A stretch of DNA of 64,000 nt from Xanthomonas arboricola. GTDB taxonomy: Bacteria > Pseudomonadota > Gammaproteobacteria > Xanthomonadales > Xanthomonadaceae. Below the pieces are notes generated by a model. That model saw nothing but the letters and a program-made list of their open reading frames with translations. It had not been told where the DNA came from and made no database searches. Where the stretch lies: positions 1,386,683 to 1,450,682 of the forward strand of contig NZ_MIGY01000002.1 in the NCBI RefSeq assembly GCF_002940665.1, read 5' to 3'. The translations under genes were made by a program, and so were the position numbers. Shown piece by piece: positions 37,187 through 47,745 of this stretch (its first letter is position 1; each line of letters starts with the position of its first letter).

Positions 37187-38170
37187 TTACACGCCTGAAG
37201 CCTGCCGCACAGCGGGACGTTGGCCGAGGAAGTCGACAAGTGCGCTTTCCAATCGATGGCGGTCATGCTCCGGGTCGAACCAGCGCGCGTCGAGCTCGCC
37301 ACGTAGCCAGGTGAGCTGGCGCTTGGCCAGCTGACGGGTGGCCTGCACCGCCCTATCGCGGAAGTCGGCCAGGCTGCCGGCCCCATCCAGATACTCCCAG
37401 GCCTGGCGATACCCAACGGCGCGCACCGCTGGCAGATCCAGCGGCGCAGCGACTGCACGCAAGCGCGGCAGGGCCCGCAGGCGTTCCACTTCGGCCAGGA
37501 AATCCTGGGCCAGCATCGTGTCCAGGCGCTGTTCGATGCGTGCATGCAGCACCGCGCGCTCGCGCGGCGCCAGCACCACCTTCAGTACCCGCACCGGCAA
37601 GCGCGGGCCCGGCGGTCGCGCCTGCCAGTAGCTGATCGGCCGGCCGCTGATCCGGTAGACCTCCAGCGCGCGCTGGATCCGTTGCGGATCGGTGGTATGG
37701 ATGCGCGCCGCCGCAACAGGGTCGACGTCCGCCAGTTTTGCGTGCATCCGGGCCCAGCCAAGCTGCCCGGCTTCGGCTGCGATTGCCGAGCGCACCGCCG
37801 GGTCGGCCTCGGGCAACTGCGACAGCCCCTCCAGCAAGGCGCGGAAGTACAGCCCGGTGCCGCCGGCCAGAATCGGCAGCTTGCCGCGCGCCACGATCTG
37901 CTCGATCGCCTGCCGCGCATCGCTGGCAAATTCCGCCGCCGAGTAGATCTGCCAGGGATCGCGCAGATCGATCAGGTGGTGTGGCACCGCCGCGCGCATC
38001 GCGGCATCCGGCTTAGCCGCACCGATGTCCAAGCCGCGGTACACCAGCGCCGAATCGACGCTGACGATCTCGCCGTTCCAGCGCTGCGCGGCGTCCAGTG
38101 CCAGCGCGGTCTTGCCGCTGGCGGTGGGGCCCATCAGTGCGATCGCCAGCGGGCGGCGGTCGGCCGGCAT
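37187..38170 (-). CDS. miaA: tRNA dimethylallyltransferase
   Basis: 327 residues; adds dimethylallyl to A37 of tRNAs reading UNN codons. P-loop [13 protein letters not shown] (about 13-25), [18 protein letters not shown] and [12 protein letters not shown] 38170 overlaps the folP stop by one base (TGATG). First of miaA-hfq-hflX. Confidence 0.96.
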
Positions 38171-39072
38171 CAGTCCTCGTCCGGCCAACGAACGCTCGGT
38201 GCCGCAGGCGCGTTCACGCGCGGCAGCGGAATCGCCGCCATCGCGTTCCACACCTTCAGAGCATCCACGGTGGCGGCCACATCGTGCGCGCGCAGCAGCA
38301 TCGCGCCGTGCTGGGCGGCGAGCAGATGCGCGGCGACAGAGCCGTATACGCGCTCTGCGGCGACCTGGCGCCCAGTCAGCTCACCGATGCTGCGCTTGCG
38401 CGACAGCCCCGCCAGGATCGGCAGGCCGAACTCCTGCAGGCGCTGCAACTGCGCCAGCACGGTCAGATTGTGCGTAGTGGTCTTGTCGAAGCCGAAACCC
38501 GGGTCGAGGATCAACCGGCGCTTGTCGATCCCGGCCATTTCGGCCGCGAAGATGCGCTCGGCGAGGAAGCGATGCACCTCGGCCACCACGTCGTCGTAGT
38601 GCGGCGCGTCCTGCATCGCATGCGGCGCGCTGCGTGCATGCATCAACACCACCGGCACCCGCAATTCGGCCGCAGCATCCAGCGCACCCGGCGAGCGCAG
38701 CGCATGCACGTCGTTGATCATGCCGGCGCCGGCCGCAACCGCCGCGCGCATCACTTCCGGCTTGAAGGTGTCCACACTGATCGGCACAGTGGTCTGCTGC
38801 GCCAATGCCTGGATCACCGGGATCACGCGCTGCAGTTCTTCCTCCAGCGACACCGGCGTGGCGCCGGGACGGGTGGATTCGCCACCGATATCCAGCACCG
38901 CAGCGCCCTGCTCGACCAGACCCAGGCCATGCGCGATGGCGGCCTCGCAGCTGGCGTGCTGGCCGCCGTCGGAAAACGAGTCCGGCGTGACATTGACGAT
39001 CCCCATCACCTGCGGCGCGTCCAGTCGCAGCACGCGACCGGCGCAATCCAGCTTGAGGGCGGTGTCGAACAT
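38170..39072 (-). CDS. folP: Dihydropteroate synthase
   Basis: 300-residue folate enzyme, the sulfonamide target, condensing p-aminobenzoate with dihydropterin pyrophosphate. Seen: [26 protein letters not shown], and [16 protein letters not shown] 39072 follows AAGGAGA. Commonly downstream of ftsH in proteobacteria, as here. Confidence 0.97.
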   Translation of the reverse strand: MFDTALKLDCAGRVLRLDAPQVMGIVNVTPDSFSDGGQHASCEAAIAHGLGLVEQGAAVLDIGGESTRPGATPVSLEEELQRVIPVIQALAQQTTVPISVDTFKPEVMRAAVAAGAGMINDVHALRSPGALDAAAELRVPVVLMHARSAPHAMQDAPHYDDVVAEVHRFLAERIFAAEMAGIDKRRLILDPGFGFDKTTTHNLTVLAQLQRLQEFGLPILAGLSRKRSIGELTGRQVAAERVYGSVAAHLLAAQHGAMLLRAHDVAATVDALKVWNAMAAIPLPRVNAPAAPSVRWPDED

Positions 39073-39132
39073 CGGTGGTGTCTCCTTGGATGGTTGCGGT
39101 AAGCGCTGACCGGGCGATGCGGCCCTACAACG

Positions 39133-39166
39133 CATCAAGGCCGGGAATCGCTTCCCGGCCTTGATG
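39133..39166 (-). terminator. Hairpin after ftsH
   Basis: 15-bp perfect stem (CATCAAGGCCGGGAA and complement) with a 4-base loop, 31 bases after the ftsH stop. No T-run follows on the minus strand, so termination may be partial and folP partly co-transcribed. Confidence 0.6.
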
Positions 39167-39196
39167 AATGCGCCTGCAGCTGGGCGATGCGCGGCG

Positions 39197-41143
39197 TTAC
39201 AGCTGCTCGGCCGGCCCGGCAATCGGCGGCAACGGACGCGGGCTGCCCTTGTCGTTGTTGTTGCCGCCGTCCTTGTCGGACTTGCCCCAACCCGCCGGCG
39301 GCGGCGGCTCGCGACCTTCCATGATGGCATCGATCTGCGGCACGTCGATGGTCTCGTACTGCAGCAGCAGCTGCGACATCGCATGCAGCTTGTCCAGATT
39401 CTCTGTGAGGATGGCTTTGGTCTTGCTGTAGGCCTTGTCCAGGATCGAGCGCACCACTTCGTCGATCATGCGCGCGGTCTCGTCGGAGACGTTCTTGTGC
39501 TGTGTCACCGAACGCCCCAGGAACACCTCGTCTTCCTCCTCGCCGTAGGCCACCGGGCCCAGCTCGTCGGACAGGCCCCACTTGGTGACCATGTTGCGCG
39601 CCATCTTGGTCGCACGCTCGATGTCGTTGGACGCGCCGGTGGTGACCTTGTCGCCGCCGAAGATCAGCTCTTCCGCCACGCGGCCGCCGTACAGCGAGCA
39701 GAGCTGGGATTCGATTGCCACCCGATTCATCGAGTACCGATCGCCTTCCGGCAGATACATCGTCACGCCCAGGGCGCGACCGCGCGGAATGATCGTGACC
39801 TTGTAGACCGGGTCGTGCTCGGGCACCAGGCGGCCGACGATGGCATGGCCTGCCTCGTGATACGCGGTGAGCGTCTTCTCGTCCTCGCTCATGGCCATCG
39901 AGCGGCGCTCGGCACCCATGAGAATCTTGTCGCGGGCACGGTCGAAATGGTCCATGCGGACTTCCTTCTCGCTGCCACGCGCGGCAAACAACGCCGCCTC
40001 GTTACACAGGTTGGCCAGGTCGGCACCGGAGAAGCCCGGGGTGCCGCGTGCGATGACCATCGGCACCACGTCGTCGGCCAACGGCAGCTTGCGCATGTGC
40101 ACGCGCAGGATCTGCTCGCGGCCCTTGACGTCCGGCAGGCCGACCACGACCTGGCGATCGAAACGACCCGGACGCAGCAACGCCGGATCCAGCACGTCGG
40201 GGCGGTTGGTCGCAGCGATCACGATCACGCCTTCGCCGCCTTCGAAACCGTCCATTTCGACCAGCAACTGGTTCAGGGTCTGCTCGCGCTCGTCATGCCC
40301 GCCGCCGAGCCCGGCGCCGCGATGACGACCCACTGCATCGATTTCGTCGATAAAGATGATGCACGGTGCATGCTTCTTGGCCTGCTCGAACATGTCGCGC
40401 ACACGGCTGGCACCCACGCCGACGAACATTTCCACGAAATCCGAGCCGGAAATGCTGAAGAACGGCACCTTGGCTTCGCCGGCGATCGCCTTGGCGAGCA
40501 GCGTCTTACCGGTACCGGGCGGTCCGACCATCAGCACGCCGCGCGGAATCTTGCCGCCCAGCTTGGTGAACTTGGTCGGGTCGCGCAGGAAGTCGACCAG
40601 CTCGCCAACCTCTTCCTTGGCCTCGTCACAACCGGCAACGTCGGCAAACGTGATCTTGACCTGATCCTCGCCCTGCAGCTTGGCGCGCGACTTGCCGAAG
40701 CTCATCGCGCCCTTGGCGCCACCGCCACCGCCCTGCATCTGGCGCATGATGAACAGCCAGAAGCCGATGATCAGGATGACCGGCAGAAAGTTGAGCACCA
40801 ACGACCAGAAGCCCGGCCCGGTGGAGGGCTTCTGGCGGGTCATCTCGATGTTCTTGCTATACAACACGTCGACCAGCTTGTCGTCGCGCGGACCGTAGAC
40901 GGTGGCTTCGCTGCCGTCGGTACGCTTGAAGCGGATCGCGTTGACCGCCAGGTTGGTCTCGTCGGTGTAGTCCACCGATTTGACGCGTCCGGAGTCCACT
41001 TCCTTCAGGAACTGGGTGTAGGTAATCGAGTCGGGGCCGACACCGCCCGCCATCCGCGGCGAGAAGCTCTGGAAGACGACCATCAGCACAACCGCGACGA
41101 CCACCCACAGCAGCAGATTCTTGGTCAAGTCGTTCATCCTCAT
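39197..41143 (-). CDS. ftsH: ATP-dependent zinc metalloprotease FtsH
   Basis: 648 residues. Inner-membrane AAA protease. Two membrane helices ([15 protein letters not shown] near the N-terminus; [21 protein letters not shown] near 115) around a periplasmic domain, Walker A GPPGTGKT, Walker [13 protein letters not shown], arginine-finger region, and zinc site HEAGH. ATG 41143 (MRMNDLTKN) has GGAG before it; ATG 41137 (MNDLTKN) matches the usual family N-terminus. Follows rlmE, the conserved rlmE-ftsH-folP order. Confidence 0.98.
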   Translation of the reverse strand: MRMNDLTKNLLLWVVVAVVLMVVFQSFSPRMAGGVGPDSITYTQFLKEVDSGRVKSVDYTDETNLAVNAIRFKRTDGSEATVYGPRDDKLVDVLYSKNIEMTRQKPSTGPGFWSLVLNFLPVILIIGFWLFIMRQMQGGGGGAKGAMSFGKSRAKLQGEDQVKITFADVAGCDEAKEEVGELVDFLRDPTKFTKLGGKIPRGVLMVGPPGTGKTLLAKAIAGEAKVPFFSISGSDFVEMFVGVGASRVRDMFEQAKKHAPCIIFIDEIDAVGRHRGAGLGGGHDEREQTLNQLLVEMDGFEGGEGVIVIAATNRPDVLDPALLRPGRFDRQVVVGLPDVKGREQILRVHMRKLPLADDVVPMVIARGTPGFSGADLANLCNEAALFAARGSEKEVRMDHFDRARDKILMGAERRSMAMSEDEKTLTAYHEAGHAIVGRLVPEHDPVYKVTIIPRGRALGVTMYLPEGDRYSMNRVAIESQLCSLYGGRVAEELIFGGDKVTTGASNDIERATKMARNMVTKWGLSDELGPVAYGEEEDEVFLGRSVTQHKNVSDETARMIDEVVRSILDKAYSKTKAILTENLDKLHAMSQLLLQYETIDVPQIDAIMEGREPPPPAGWGKSDKDGGNNNDKGSPRPLPPIAGPAEQL

Positions 41144-41197
41144 TGGCTCCGGTGCCCTCTACTCTTCAATTCTTGAAACACGGTGGTCATTGGCAGC

Positions 41198-41830
41198 TTA
41201 CTTGATCTGGACACGCTTGCCCTGACCGAGCGCATAAACTTCCGGGGAGCGCTTGCGCGAGGCCGCCGGTTTGCGAATCGTCACCTTGTCATAGCGGCGG
41301 CGAAGCTCACGAATGTAGTCGTCGGACCCGACACCCTGGAACAGCTTGATCAGGAACGCCCCGCCCGGTTTGAGGTGGGCGTCGGCAAATTCCATCGCCA
41401 GTTCCGCAAGGTGCATCATCCGCGGTTGGTCGACCGCATCCATGCCACTCTTATTGGGGGCCATATCGGACAGCACAAGGTCCACCGGCACATCGCCCAG
41501 CATCGCCTCGAAATCCGATAGGACGGTTTGCTCCCTGAAGTCGCCATGAAGGAACTCCACGCCGGCAAGCGGCGGCATCTCCAGGATATCCAGCGCCACG
41601 ACACGGCCGCTGTCGCCCATGGACTTGCGTACTTGTTGCGACCAGCCGCCTGGTGCGGCGCCCAGGTCGACCACCACCATGCCCGGCTTGAGCAGACGGT
41701 CGCGCTGGAGCAGTTCTTCCAGTTTGTAGGCCGCGCGCGAACGCATGCCTTCGGCCTGCGCCTTCTTGACGAACGGATCGGCGAAGTGTTCCTTGAGCCA
41801 GCGCTGGCTGCTTTTACTACGGGAAGGCAT
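41198..41830 (-). CDS. rlmE: 23S rRNA 2'-O-ribose U2552 methyltransferase RlmE (FtsJ)
   Basis: 210 residues. SAM-binding VVVDLGAAPGGWSQ, catalytic K-D-K-E tetrad within RAAYKLEE, VLSDMAPN, LIKLFQG and SPEVYALG. Starts MPSRSKSSQRWLKEHFADPFVKKA at 41830. Divergent from yhbY, convergent with nothing; 54 bp before ftsH. Confidence 0.97.
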   Translation of the reverse strand: MPSRSKSSQRWLKEHFADPFVKKAQAEGMRSRAAYKLEELLQRDRLLKPGMVVVDLGAAPGGWSQQVRKSMGDSGRVVALDILEMPPLAGVEFLHGDFREQTVLSDFEAMLGDVPVDLVLSDMAPNKSGMDAVDQPRMMHLAELAMEFADAHLKPGGAFLIKLFQGVGSDDYIRELRRRYDKVTIRKPAASRKRSPEVYALGQGKRVQIK

Positions 41831-41895
41831 CGGCAAAGGGGTCTGTACGGGTCGCCATGATACCCTGAACACCCTTTGCTGCCCTTTGATCCTGC

Positions 41896-42201
41896 ATGTC
41901 CATTGTTCTCACCTCCGCCCAGAACCGTTTCCTGCGCGGCCAGGCCCACGATCTCAAGGCACTGCTGCAGACCGGCGGAAAAGGGGTCACGCCGGCATTT
42001 CTGGCCGAACTCGAGGACGTGCTCGAGCGCCACGAACTGATCAAGGTGAAGGTGACATCGGAGGATCGCCAGGCCCGTGACGCCATGATCGCCCAACTGA
42101 CCGAGCAGACCGGCAGCGCGCTGGTGCAGCGGATCGGCCACGTCGCCATCCTGTACCGCCCCAGCAAGGAAAAGCGCCAGATCGTGCTGCCGCGCGGCTG
42201 A
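41896..42201 (+). CDS. yhbY: CRM-domain RNA-binding protein YhbY
   Basis: 101 residues forming a single CRM (CRS1-YhbY) domain that associates with pre-50S ribosomal particles. Seen: LTSAQNRFLRGQAHDLKALLQTGGKGVT, HELIKVKV and VQRIGHVAILYRPS. Divergent from rlmE, another 50S maturation factor, across 65 bp. Confidence 0.95.
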   Translation: MSIVLTSAQNRFLRGQAHDLKALLQTGGKGVTPAFLAELEDVLERHELIKVKVTSEDRQARDAMIAQLTEQTGSALVQRIGHVAILYRPSKEKRQIVLPRG

Positions 42202-42216
42202 CCCGACAGGTTCGAC

Positions 42217-42597
42217 ATGCCTTTAAGCCAGGAACACCCCGACTACACCTATGCGCTGCGCGCGGCCGATGGCCGCCATGCCAAGGTGAACGACCAGATT
42301 CTGCAACGCAGTTTCATCCTGATGCCCGACGAGCTGGTGGAAGGCTGGCCGGTCTCCGCCCTGGAGCAACTCCAGGTCGCGCACATGGACGCGGTGCTGG
42401 CGCTTGCCCCGGCGGTGATTCTGCTCGGTACCGGCGAGCGGCAGCAGTTTCCGAAGACGGACGTACTGGCAGCCTGCCTGACCCGCGGCATCGGCCTGGA
42501 AGCGATGACCAACGCGGCCGCGGCGCGCACCTACAACGTGCTGGCCAGCGAAGGCCGCCGGGTGGCGTTGGCGATGATTCTGGAAGGCCGGGATTAG
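42217..42597 (+). CDS. Mth938-domain protein (DUF498)
   Basis: 126-residue cytosolic protein of the Mth938/NDUFAF3 family (VILLGTGERQQFPKTDVLAACLTRGIGLEAMTNAAAARTYNVLASEGRRVALAMI). Relatives are linked to respiratory complex I assembly in mitochondria; bacterial role unknown. Fifteen bases after yhbY. Its stop codon lies inside a GGGATT-rich repeat. Confidence 0.88.
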   Translation: MPLSQEHPDYTYALRAADGRHAKVNDQILQRSFILMPDELVEGWPVSALEQLQVAHMDAVLALAPAVILLGTGERQQFPKTDVLAACLTRGIGLEAMTNAAAARTYNVLASEGRRVALAMILEGRD

Positions 42598-42769
42598 GGA
42601 GTCGGGATTGGGGATTCGCAACTGCGGGCTCGAGCAGATGCCGCTCTCATGCCAACAGCAGGAGCGACACCCCAAGCAATCTTCAGGCCGCTAGAACGCA
42701 TCTTCCACGCGGCACCATCAGCCCAGCGCCGTTGCCGTTGCGAATCCCAAATCCCCAATCCCCAATCAC
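42591..42769. repeat. Heptamer-type repeats between convergent genes
   Basis: GGATT-rich repeats start at the Mth938-gene stop (42591-42622) and CCCAATC-type repeats end at the nlpD stop (42737-42769). A 12-bp perfect inverted pair, GGGATTCGCAAC at 42611-42622 and its complement at 42737-42748, encloses 114 bp with no gene. Confidence 0.7.
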
Positions 42770-43542
42770 TTCTTAGGCAGATACAACAGCGGATCCACCG
42801 GCTTGCCGTTGTAGCGAATCTCGAAGTGCAACATGTCGCGGGCAGCGCCGCTGCGCCCCATTTCGGCGATCTGCTGACCGGCCTTGACGCTCTGGCCTTC
42901 GTTGAGCAGACGCTTGCGATTGTGCCCGTAGGCGGACAGCCACTGGTCGTTGTGCTTGATGATGATCAGCTCGCCGTAGCCGACCAGGCCGGCGCCGGAG
43001 TACACCACCACGCCATCGGCCGCGGCACGCACCGCCTGCCCGCTGGCGCCGGCGATGTCCACGCCCTGTTTGGTGGTCTCGCCGGTGACGAAGGTGCCGA
43101 CCACCACGCCATCGGCCGGCCAGCGCCACGGAAATCCGCTACTGACCGGTGCTGCGATCGGAGCGCTCGGGCGCGGCGGAACCACCGTACCGGCGGTAGA
43201 GGTGCTGCCGCCCGGTCTGCTGGCTCCGGGCGGGTAGAGCTTGAGGGTCTGGCCGGGGTAGATAGTGTTCGGTGAGGACAGGCCATTCCAGGCTGCCAGA
43301 TCCGGCGCGGTGATGTTGGTGCGGCGCGAGATGGCGTACAGCGTGTCACCGCGTTGGACGGTGACGGTCGCACCCGGGCGCGGCACCGACGGACGCGGTG
43401 CTGCGGACGGACGCGCGGACGACGAACCGCCGCCGGCTCCAGGCGAACGCGTCACCGTGGCGCTGCTGCAGGCGCCCAGCCCGACGGCAAGTGCGAGCAG
43501 GACCGCTGTCTTACATACCGAATTCATCTGCAACTTGCTCAT
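42766..43542 (-). CDS. nlpD: NlpD-like LysM/M23 lipoprotein (amidase activator)
   Basis: 258 residues: lipoprotein signal with lipobox LGAC at about 25, LysM domain (VQRGDTLYAISRRTNITAPDLAAWNG), Pro/Ser linker, then an M23-type domain ending MLHFEIRYNGKPVDPLLYLPKK. The HxH zinc site of active LytM enzymes appears degenerate (HNDQWLSAYGHN, ARDMLHFEIR), as in E. coli NlpD, which activates AmiC for cell separation. Gene order surE-pcm-yqaA-nlpD supports the name. ATG 43542; ATG 43527 also possible. Confidence 0.9.
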   Translation of the reverse strand: MSKLQMNSVCKTAVLLALAVGLGACSSATVTRSPGAGGGSSSARPSAAPRPSVPRPGATVTVQRGDTLYAISRRTNITAPDLAAWNGLSSPNTIYPGQTLKLYPPGASRPGGSTSTAGTVVPPRPSAPIAAPVSSGFPWRWPADGVVVGTFVTGETTKQGVDIAGASGQAVRAAADGVVVYSGAGLVGYGELIIIKHNDQWLSAYGHNRKRLLNEGQSVKAGQQIAEMGRSGAARDMLHFEIRYNGKPVDPLLYLPKK

Positions 43543-44153
43543 CCGTTGGTTGTCTTCCACACCAGCCACCCCGCTCCCACCGCCAAGACGGCCATGGCCA
43601 CCCAGCCCAGCGGCTCGATCCAGCGATGCAACGCGGCCTCGGCACGCGCCCCACCCAACCGGATCGCGCCGGCCACCAGATACACGCGCTTGCCGCGCCC
43701 GACCAACATGCTGGCGATGAAAGGCAGGATCGGCACGCCGACCACGCCCGAGGCCCAGGTAAAGATCTTCAACGGGATTGGGGTAAAGCCCACCAGCACC
43801 AGCGCCCAGAAGGCCTTCCACGGCGAATCGGCGACCAGCGTGCGCAGCGTCTCGATCTGCGCCTGGATCTTCGCACTCCAGCCCAGCCATTCGATCAGCG
43901 GCTGTAGTGCGGCGAAGGCGAAATGGCCCAGCAGATAGCCGACCAGCGCGCCGCAGACCGAGCCGATCAGGCTCAGGGTGGCGAACCACAAGGCGCGCCT
44001 GGGTTCGGCCAGCGACATCGGCGCCAGCATCACCTCCGGCGGCACCGGAAAGATGAAACCCTCCACGAAACTGAGGCCGGTCAGTAGCGCCGGAGCGCGG
44101 CGATGACGCGACCAACGGATGGCCACGTCGTACAACGGCCCGAAGATCTTCAT
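43539..44153 (-). CDS. yqaA: YqaA-family (DedA-like) membrane protein
   Basis: 204 residues, 4-5 hydrophobic segments, VTT/SNARE-associated family (VEGFIFPVPPEVMLAPMSLA, FTPIPLKIFTWASGVVGVPILPFIASMLVGRGKR). Function unknown; family members are thought to move lipids. Overlaps nlpD by four bases and lies 18 bases after pcm. Confidence 0.88.
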   Translation of the reverse strand: MKIFGPLYDVAIRWSRHRRAPALLTGLSFVEGFIFPVPPEVMLAPMSLAEPRRALWFATLSLIGSVCGALVGYLLGHFAFAALQPLIEWLGWSAKIQAQIETLRTLVADSPWKAFWALVLVGFTPIPLKIFTWASGVVGVPILPFIASMLVGRGKRVYLVAGAIRLGGARAEAALHRWIEPLGWVAMAVLAVGAGWLVWKTTNG

Positions 44154-44171
44154 CGAGAAACTCTCATGGAT

Positions 44172-44849
44172 TCAATCCAGCATGCCCGACAACAGCGGGA
44201 CGAACGTGACCGGCGCCAGAACCTGCTGTTCGATCGCGCCGTCGGCACTGCGCGTAAGTTGCACCAGCGACTGCGACGAGGCACCACCGACCGGTGCGAC
44301 CAGCCGCCCGCCGACCGCCAATTGGTCGACCAGCGCATCGACCAGCGCCGGCGCGGCGGCGGTGACCACAATGGCATCGTAGGGGCCGTGTTCGGGCCAG
44401 CCGATGCGGCCATCGTCGTGCTTGCTGCGCACGTTCATGCCCAGGTGCCGGAAGCGCTTGCGCGCCTGCCGCAGCAGATCGCCGATGCGCTCGACCGTGT
44501 ACACCTCCAGCCCCAGCGCGGCCAGGATGGCCCCCTGGTAGCCGGAACCGGTGCCCACTTCGAGCACCTTGGTCGGGCCGACCTGCAGCACCGCCTCGGT
44601 CATGCGCGCGACCACCCAGGGCTGCGAAATGGTCTGGCCGTGGCCGATCGGCAAGGCCGTGTCTTCGTAAGCGCGCGAGGCCAGCGCTTCGTCGATGAAC
44701 AGATGGCGCGGCACGGTACGCATCGCGTTGAGCGTGGCCTCGTCCTGGATGCCGGCCTCGCGCAGGCGCTCGACCAGCCGGTCGCGCACGCGCTGGGAGG
44801 TCATGCCGATCCCGACCGATTCCGGTTGCAGACGCAGCCTCGGCGTCAT
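44172..44849 (-). CDS. pcm: Protein-L-isoaspartate O-methyltransferase
   Basis: 225-residue SAM-dependent repair enzyme acting on damaged aspartyl residues. [40 protein letters not shown] followed by SAM motif [19 protein letters not shown] 44849 overlaps the surE stop (ATGA), the classic surE-pcm coupling. Confidence 0.97.
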   Translation of the reverse strand: MTPRLRLQPESVGIGMTSQRVRDRLVERLREAGIQDEATLNAMRTVPRHLFIDEALASRAYEDTALPIGHGQTISQPWVVARMTEAVLQVGPTKVLEVGTGSGYQGAILAALGLEVYTVERIGDLLRQARKRFRHLGMNVRSKHDDGRIGWPEHGPYDAIVVTAAAPALVDALVDQLAVGGRLVAPVGGASSQSLVQLTRSADGAIEQQVLAPVTFVPLLSGMLD

Positions 44850-45625
44850 GCCGGTGTATCCAGCGCGGCGGTCAAGCCGCCCACCCAGCCGGCCACCGTT
44901 TCCAACGCCTGATAGCGGGTCAGATCGACATGGATGGGGGTGACCGAGATATGCCCGGTGCGCACGGCATGGAAGTCGGTGCCGGCGCCGGCGTCCTGCT
45001 CCGGCCCGGCCGGGCCGATCCAGTACACGGTGCGGCCGCGCGGGTCGCGCTGCGGCACGCAGGGCTCGGAACGGTGGCGGTTGCCCAGCCGGGTGACCTC
45101 GAAACCAAGCACATCCGACCAAGCCAGGTCCGGCACGTTGACGTTGAGGATGGTGTCGGCAGGCAGCGGATCGGCCTTCAGCCGCGCCACGATCTCCACC
45201 GCGGCGCGCGCGGCGGTCTCGTAGTGATGCGCCTGGTGATTGTGCGTCACCAGCGAGACCGCCACCGCCGGCAGGCCGAGGAAACGGCCTTCCATCGCGG
45301 CGGACACGGTGCCCGAATAGATCACGTCGTCGCCGAGATTGGCCGAGTTGTTGATGCCGGAGACCACGATATCCGGGTCGTAATCGAGCATGCCGGTCAG
45401 CGCCAGATGCACGCAGTCGGTCGGCGTGCCGGCCACTGCGCAGGTCTGCGCGTCGATGCGGCGGGTGCGGATCGGCACATCCAGCGTCAGCGAATTGCTG
45501 GCGCCGGAGCGGTCGCGGTCGGGCGCGACCACCATCACTTCATGACCGGCATGGCGCAGCGCCTCGGCCAAAATCTGGATGCCGGGGGCGTCGACACCGT
45601 CGTCGTTGCTAACCAGTACGCGCAT
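44846..45625 (-). CDS. surE: 5'/3'-nucleotidase SurE
   Basis: 259-residue metal-dependent nucleotidase and exopolyphosphatase. Starts [16 protein letters not shown] (acidic metal-binding DD) with SGASNSLT and [30 protein letters not shown] 45625 follows GAGGAG. Heads the surE-pcm-yqaA-nlpD cluster. Confidence 0.97.
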   Translation of the reverse strand: MRVLVSNDDGVDAPGIQILAEALRHAGHEVMVVAPDRDRSGASNSLTLDVPIRTRRIDAQTCAVAGTPTDCVHLALTGMLDYDPDIVVSGINNSANLGDDVIYSGTVSAAMEGRFLGLPAVAVSLVTHNHQAHHYETAARAAVEIVARLKADPLPADTILNVNVPDLAWSDVLGFEVTRLGNRHRSEPCVPQRDPRGRTVYWIGPAGPEQDAGAGTDFHAVRTGHISVTPIHVDLTRYQALETVAGWVGGLTAALDTPA

Positions 45626-45712
45626 GGGACTCCTCGGAAAACCGGGCCATGATACCGGATGCGTCCGCGCCCTTCGCGCTTGATCTTCGCTTGCACCTGA
45701 GGTTGGGCACGT

Positions 45713-45718
45713 TACGCT
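45713..45718 (+). promoter_or_regulatory. -10 box of the Smr-domain gene (possible leaderless mRNA)
   Basis: TACGCT at 45713-45718, with TTGCAC (45691-45696) 16 bases upstream as -35. A start site about 7 bases after the -10 falls on the A of ATG 45725, and no Shine-Dalgarno precedes that ATG. Confidence 0.4.
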
Positions 45719-45724
45719 GTGAGC

Positions 45725-46264
45725 ATGTCCCATCCCGAAGACGAAGACGACGGCGCGCTGTTCCGCGCAGCGATCGGCGCGGTCAAGCCGATTCGTGAAG
45801 TCGCCCCACCGGCCAATGCCAAGCCGCGCCCCAAGCCGCGCGCACGCATGGCCGAGCGCGACGATGCGGAAGCGCACACCGAATTCGCGCGTCTGCTGCG
45901 CGACAGTGCGCCGCTGGAGGCCGGCGATACCGCCAGCTATCGGCGCGAGAATCTTCCCACCCGATTGTTTCAGCGACTCAAGCGTGGTCAGTTTTCGATC
46001 CAGGACGAACTGGATCTGCATGGCGCCACCGCCGCGCAGGCCGAATCCCTGCTGCGGCAGTTTCTGATCGAAGCACATGCACACGAACATGGCTGCGTGC
46101 GCATCATCCACGGCAAGGGGCTGCAGTCGGACACTGGCGCGCCGGTGTTGAAAAACCTGATGGATCGTCTGCTGCGTCAGCGCAACGACGTGCTGGCGTT
46201 CCATTCGGCGCCGGCCACGCAAGGTGGCACCGGGGCGTTGCTGGTGTTGCTGGCGCGGCGTTAG
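45725..46264 (+). CDS. Smr-domain endonuclease-like protein
   Basis: 179 residues: basic, Pro/Lys-rich N-terminus ([13 protein letters not shown]) and a C-terminal Smr domain ([29 protein letters not shown]), like E. coli SmrA/SmrB. SmrB cuts mRNA at collided ribosomes; whether this paralogue does is unknown. Start ATG 45725; GTG 45719 adds two residues. Confidence 0.9.
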   Translation: MSHPEDEDDGALFRAAIGAVKPIREVAPPANAKPRPKPRARMAERDDAEAHTEFARLLRDSAPLEAGDTASYRRENLPTRLFQRLKRGQFSIQDELDLHGATAAQAESLLRQFLIEAHAHEHGCVRIIHGKGLQSDTGAPVLKNLMDRLLRQRNDVLAFHSAPATQGGTGALLVLLARR

Positions 46265-46330
46265 GGCCGATTGGGTAATGGGTCGCCGATGTAGGCATGC
46301 GCTTGCGCAAAGGATGCGTCAATGGGCAGG

Positions 46331-46361
46331 CCTGTCGCGGCCAGGTCCGCTCCTACGGCGG
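46331..46361 (-). repeat. REP-type palindromic sequence
   Basis: On the minus strand GTAGGAGCGG-N6-CCGCGACAGG: a GTAG head followed by a GCGG/CCGC stem, the plan of REP elements in Pseudomonas, Stenotrophomonas and Xanthomonas that are moved by RAYT transposases. Sits between the convergent Smr and truD genes. No partner copy or RAYT gene in this window. Confidence 0.7.
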
Positions 46362-46399
46362 TGACGTGTGTGCCGGGTGGCCAACGACAGCCGAACAGG

Positions 46400-47509
46400 C
46401 TAGGCGTCGGGACGCGTGTTGGCGTTGAGACGGCCGGCGTCGCTGACCTCGCCGAGTTCCCACAGCACCGCGGTGGCGTAGCAGCCCGGCGGCAGTGCGA
46501 ATTCGATCTGCAGGCTTTCGGCATCCCGCCAGCGATACTCCAGCTGCTGCGGACGCAAGCGCAGTGCACGGCGCTCCTGCTTCAAGCCCGCAGCTTCCAG
46601 CCCTTGACGCAGCGCTTCCGATTGCGGATCGGACAACGCGCCCTGCTCCACCGCCGCAGCTTGGTCGGTCGAACGCAGCTCGCCTGCGCCCCACAACGGC
46701 CCGCTGGGATGGATATCGAAGCGCGCCAGGCGCTCCGCCAGTACATCGTTGAACGGCTCCGGGCCGAACACGCTGCGTGAGCCATCCAGCATCCACGCCT
46801 CGCCATCCAGCGCGGTATCCCAGCTGCCCTGCTCCACGCGTGCGGTGAGCACGCGATTGAACAATGCCGAGCGCGCCGCCGACAGCAGCATCGAGCGTTG
46901 ATCGTTGCGCAGCCGCCGCCTGGATGCCGGCGCCGCTGACAAGGTGCCGTCGGCATTGGACACATAACCGAACATCGCCAGCGCGGACGCTACGTTGCCG
47001 CCATCGCGGCCGAAACGCTGTTCGCCAAACCAGTTGGGGATACCGCGCGCGGCGATCGCCTGCAGACGCTGTTCGATCGCCGCGCGCTCGCCCTGCACCT
47101 GGCGCAACGTCAACCCGAAACGATTGCCCAGCAGTGCGCCGCGTTGCAGCTTGCGGTTGTGCCAGGTGCTGGCGATGACCTGCATCTCATCGTCGTCGAG
47201 CGTGGCAAGCTGCGGCGCGATGCGCTTGGGCAGATGCACGCTGAAGCGCTGCGTGGTCACCGCATGGCGGTCCTTCAGCCCGGCGTAGCTGACGCCCATC
47301 TCGGCGATTCCGGCCCACTGCGCGAGTTTCTTCGCGATATAGGCGGTGTTCTGCCCGCGCTTGCGGATGGTGAGCAACAGGTGCTCGCCCTCGCCGGTGG
47401 GCTCGAAAGCCGGCAGCTCATCGACCTGAAAATCTTCGGGCGTGCTGCGCATCGCCGCGCCGAGGACCGCAGCGCCATGCGCGCGCGGCAGAACAAAGGT
47501 GTCGCTCAT
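46400..47509 (-). CDS. truD: tRNA pseudouridine(13) synthase TruD
   Basis: 369 residues. Catalytic aspartate in [14 protein letters not shown], plus the TRUD insertion domain and the motif [17 protein letters not shown] 47509 ([12 protein letters not shown]). Downstream of ispF on the same strand but with a 236-bp gap, so possibly its own promoter. The 236 bp holds no other gene I can support. Confidence 0.96.
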   Translation of the reverse strand: MSDTFVLPRAHGAAVLGAAMRSTPEDFQVDELPAFEPTGEGEHLLLTIRKRGQNTAYIAKKLAQWAGIAEMGVSYAGLKDRHAVTTQRFSVHLPKRIAPQLATLDDDEMQVIASTWHNRKLQRGALLGNRFGLTLRQVQGERAAIEQRLQAIAARGIPNWFGEQRFGRDGGNVASALAMFGYVSNADGTLSAAPASRRRLRNDQRSMLLSAARSALFNRVLTARVEQGSWDTALDGEAWMLDGSRSVFGPEPFNDVLAERLARFDIHPSGPLWGAGELRSTDQAAAVEQGALSDPQSEALRQGLEAAGLKQERRALRLRPQQLEYRWRDAESLQIEFALPPGCYATAVLWELGEVSDAGRLNANTRPDA

Positions 47510-47745
47510 GCTGTGGTTTACCTTCGCGCCGACAGGTCGTGCGCTGTGTGCCGAATGCTTCGGCGCGGTGGTGTCGCGGTGCAACGCCAAGACGAGCTCG
47601 GCGCAGGTAACCGCGATCTGGAGCGGCTGCAACACCTGGCCGGCAGTGTAGACGGCATGCTCGGCACTGCAGGGTATGCGTGACAATCGCCGTGCCCGGC
47701 AACGTCGCACCACCGACGGTAAGCGCAGGCGTTTGTCAGCCGCAG

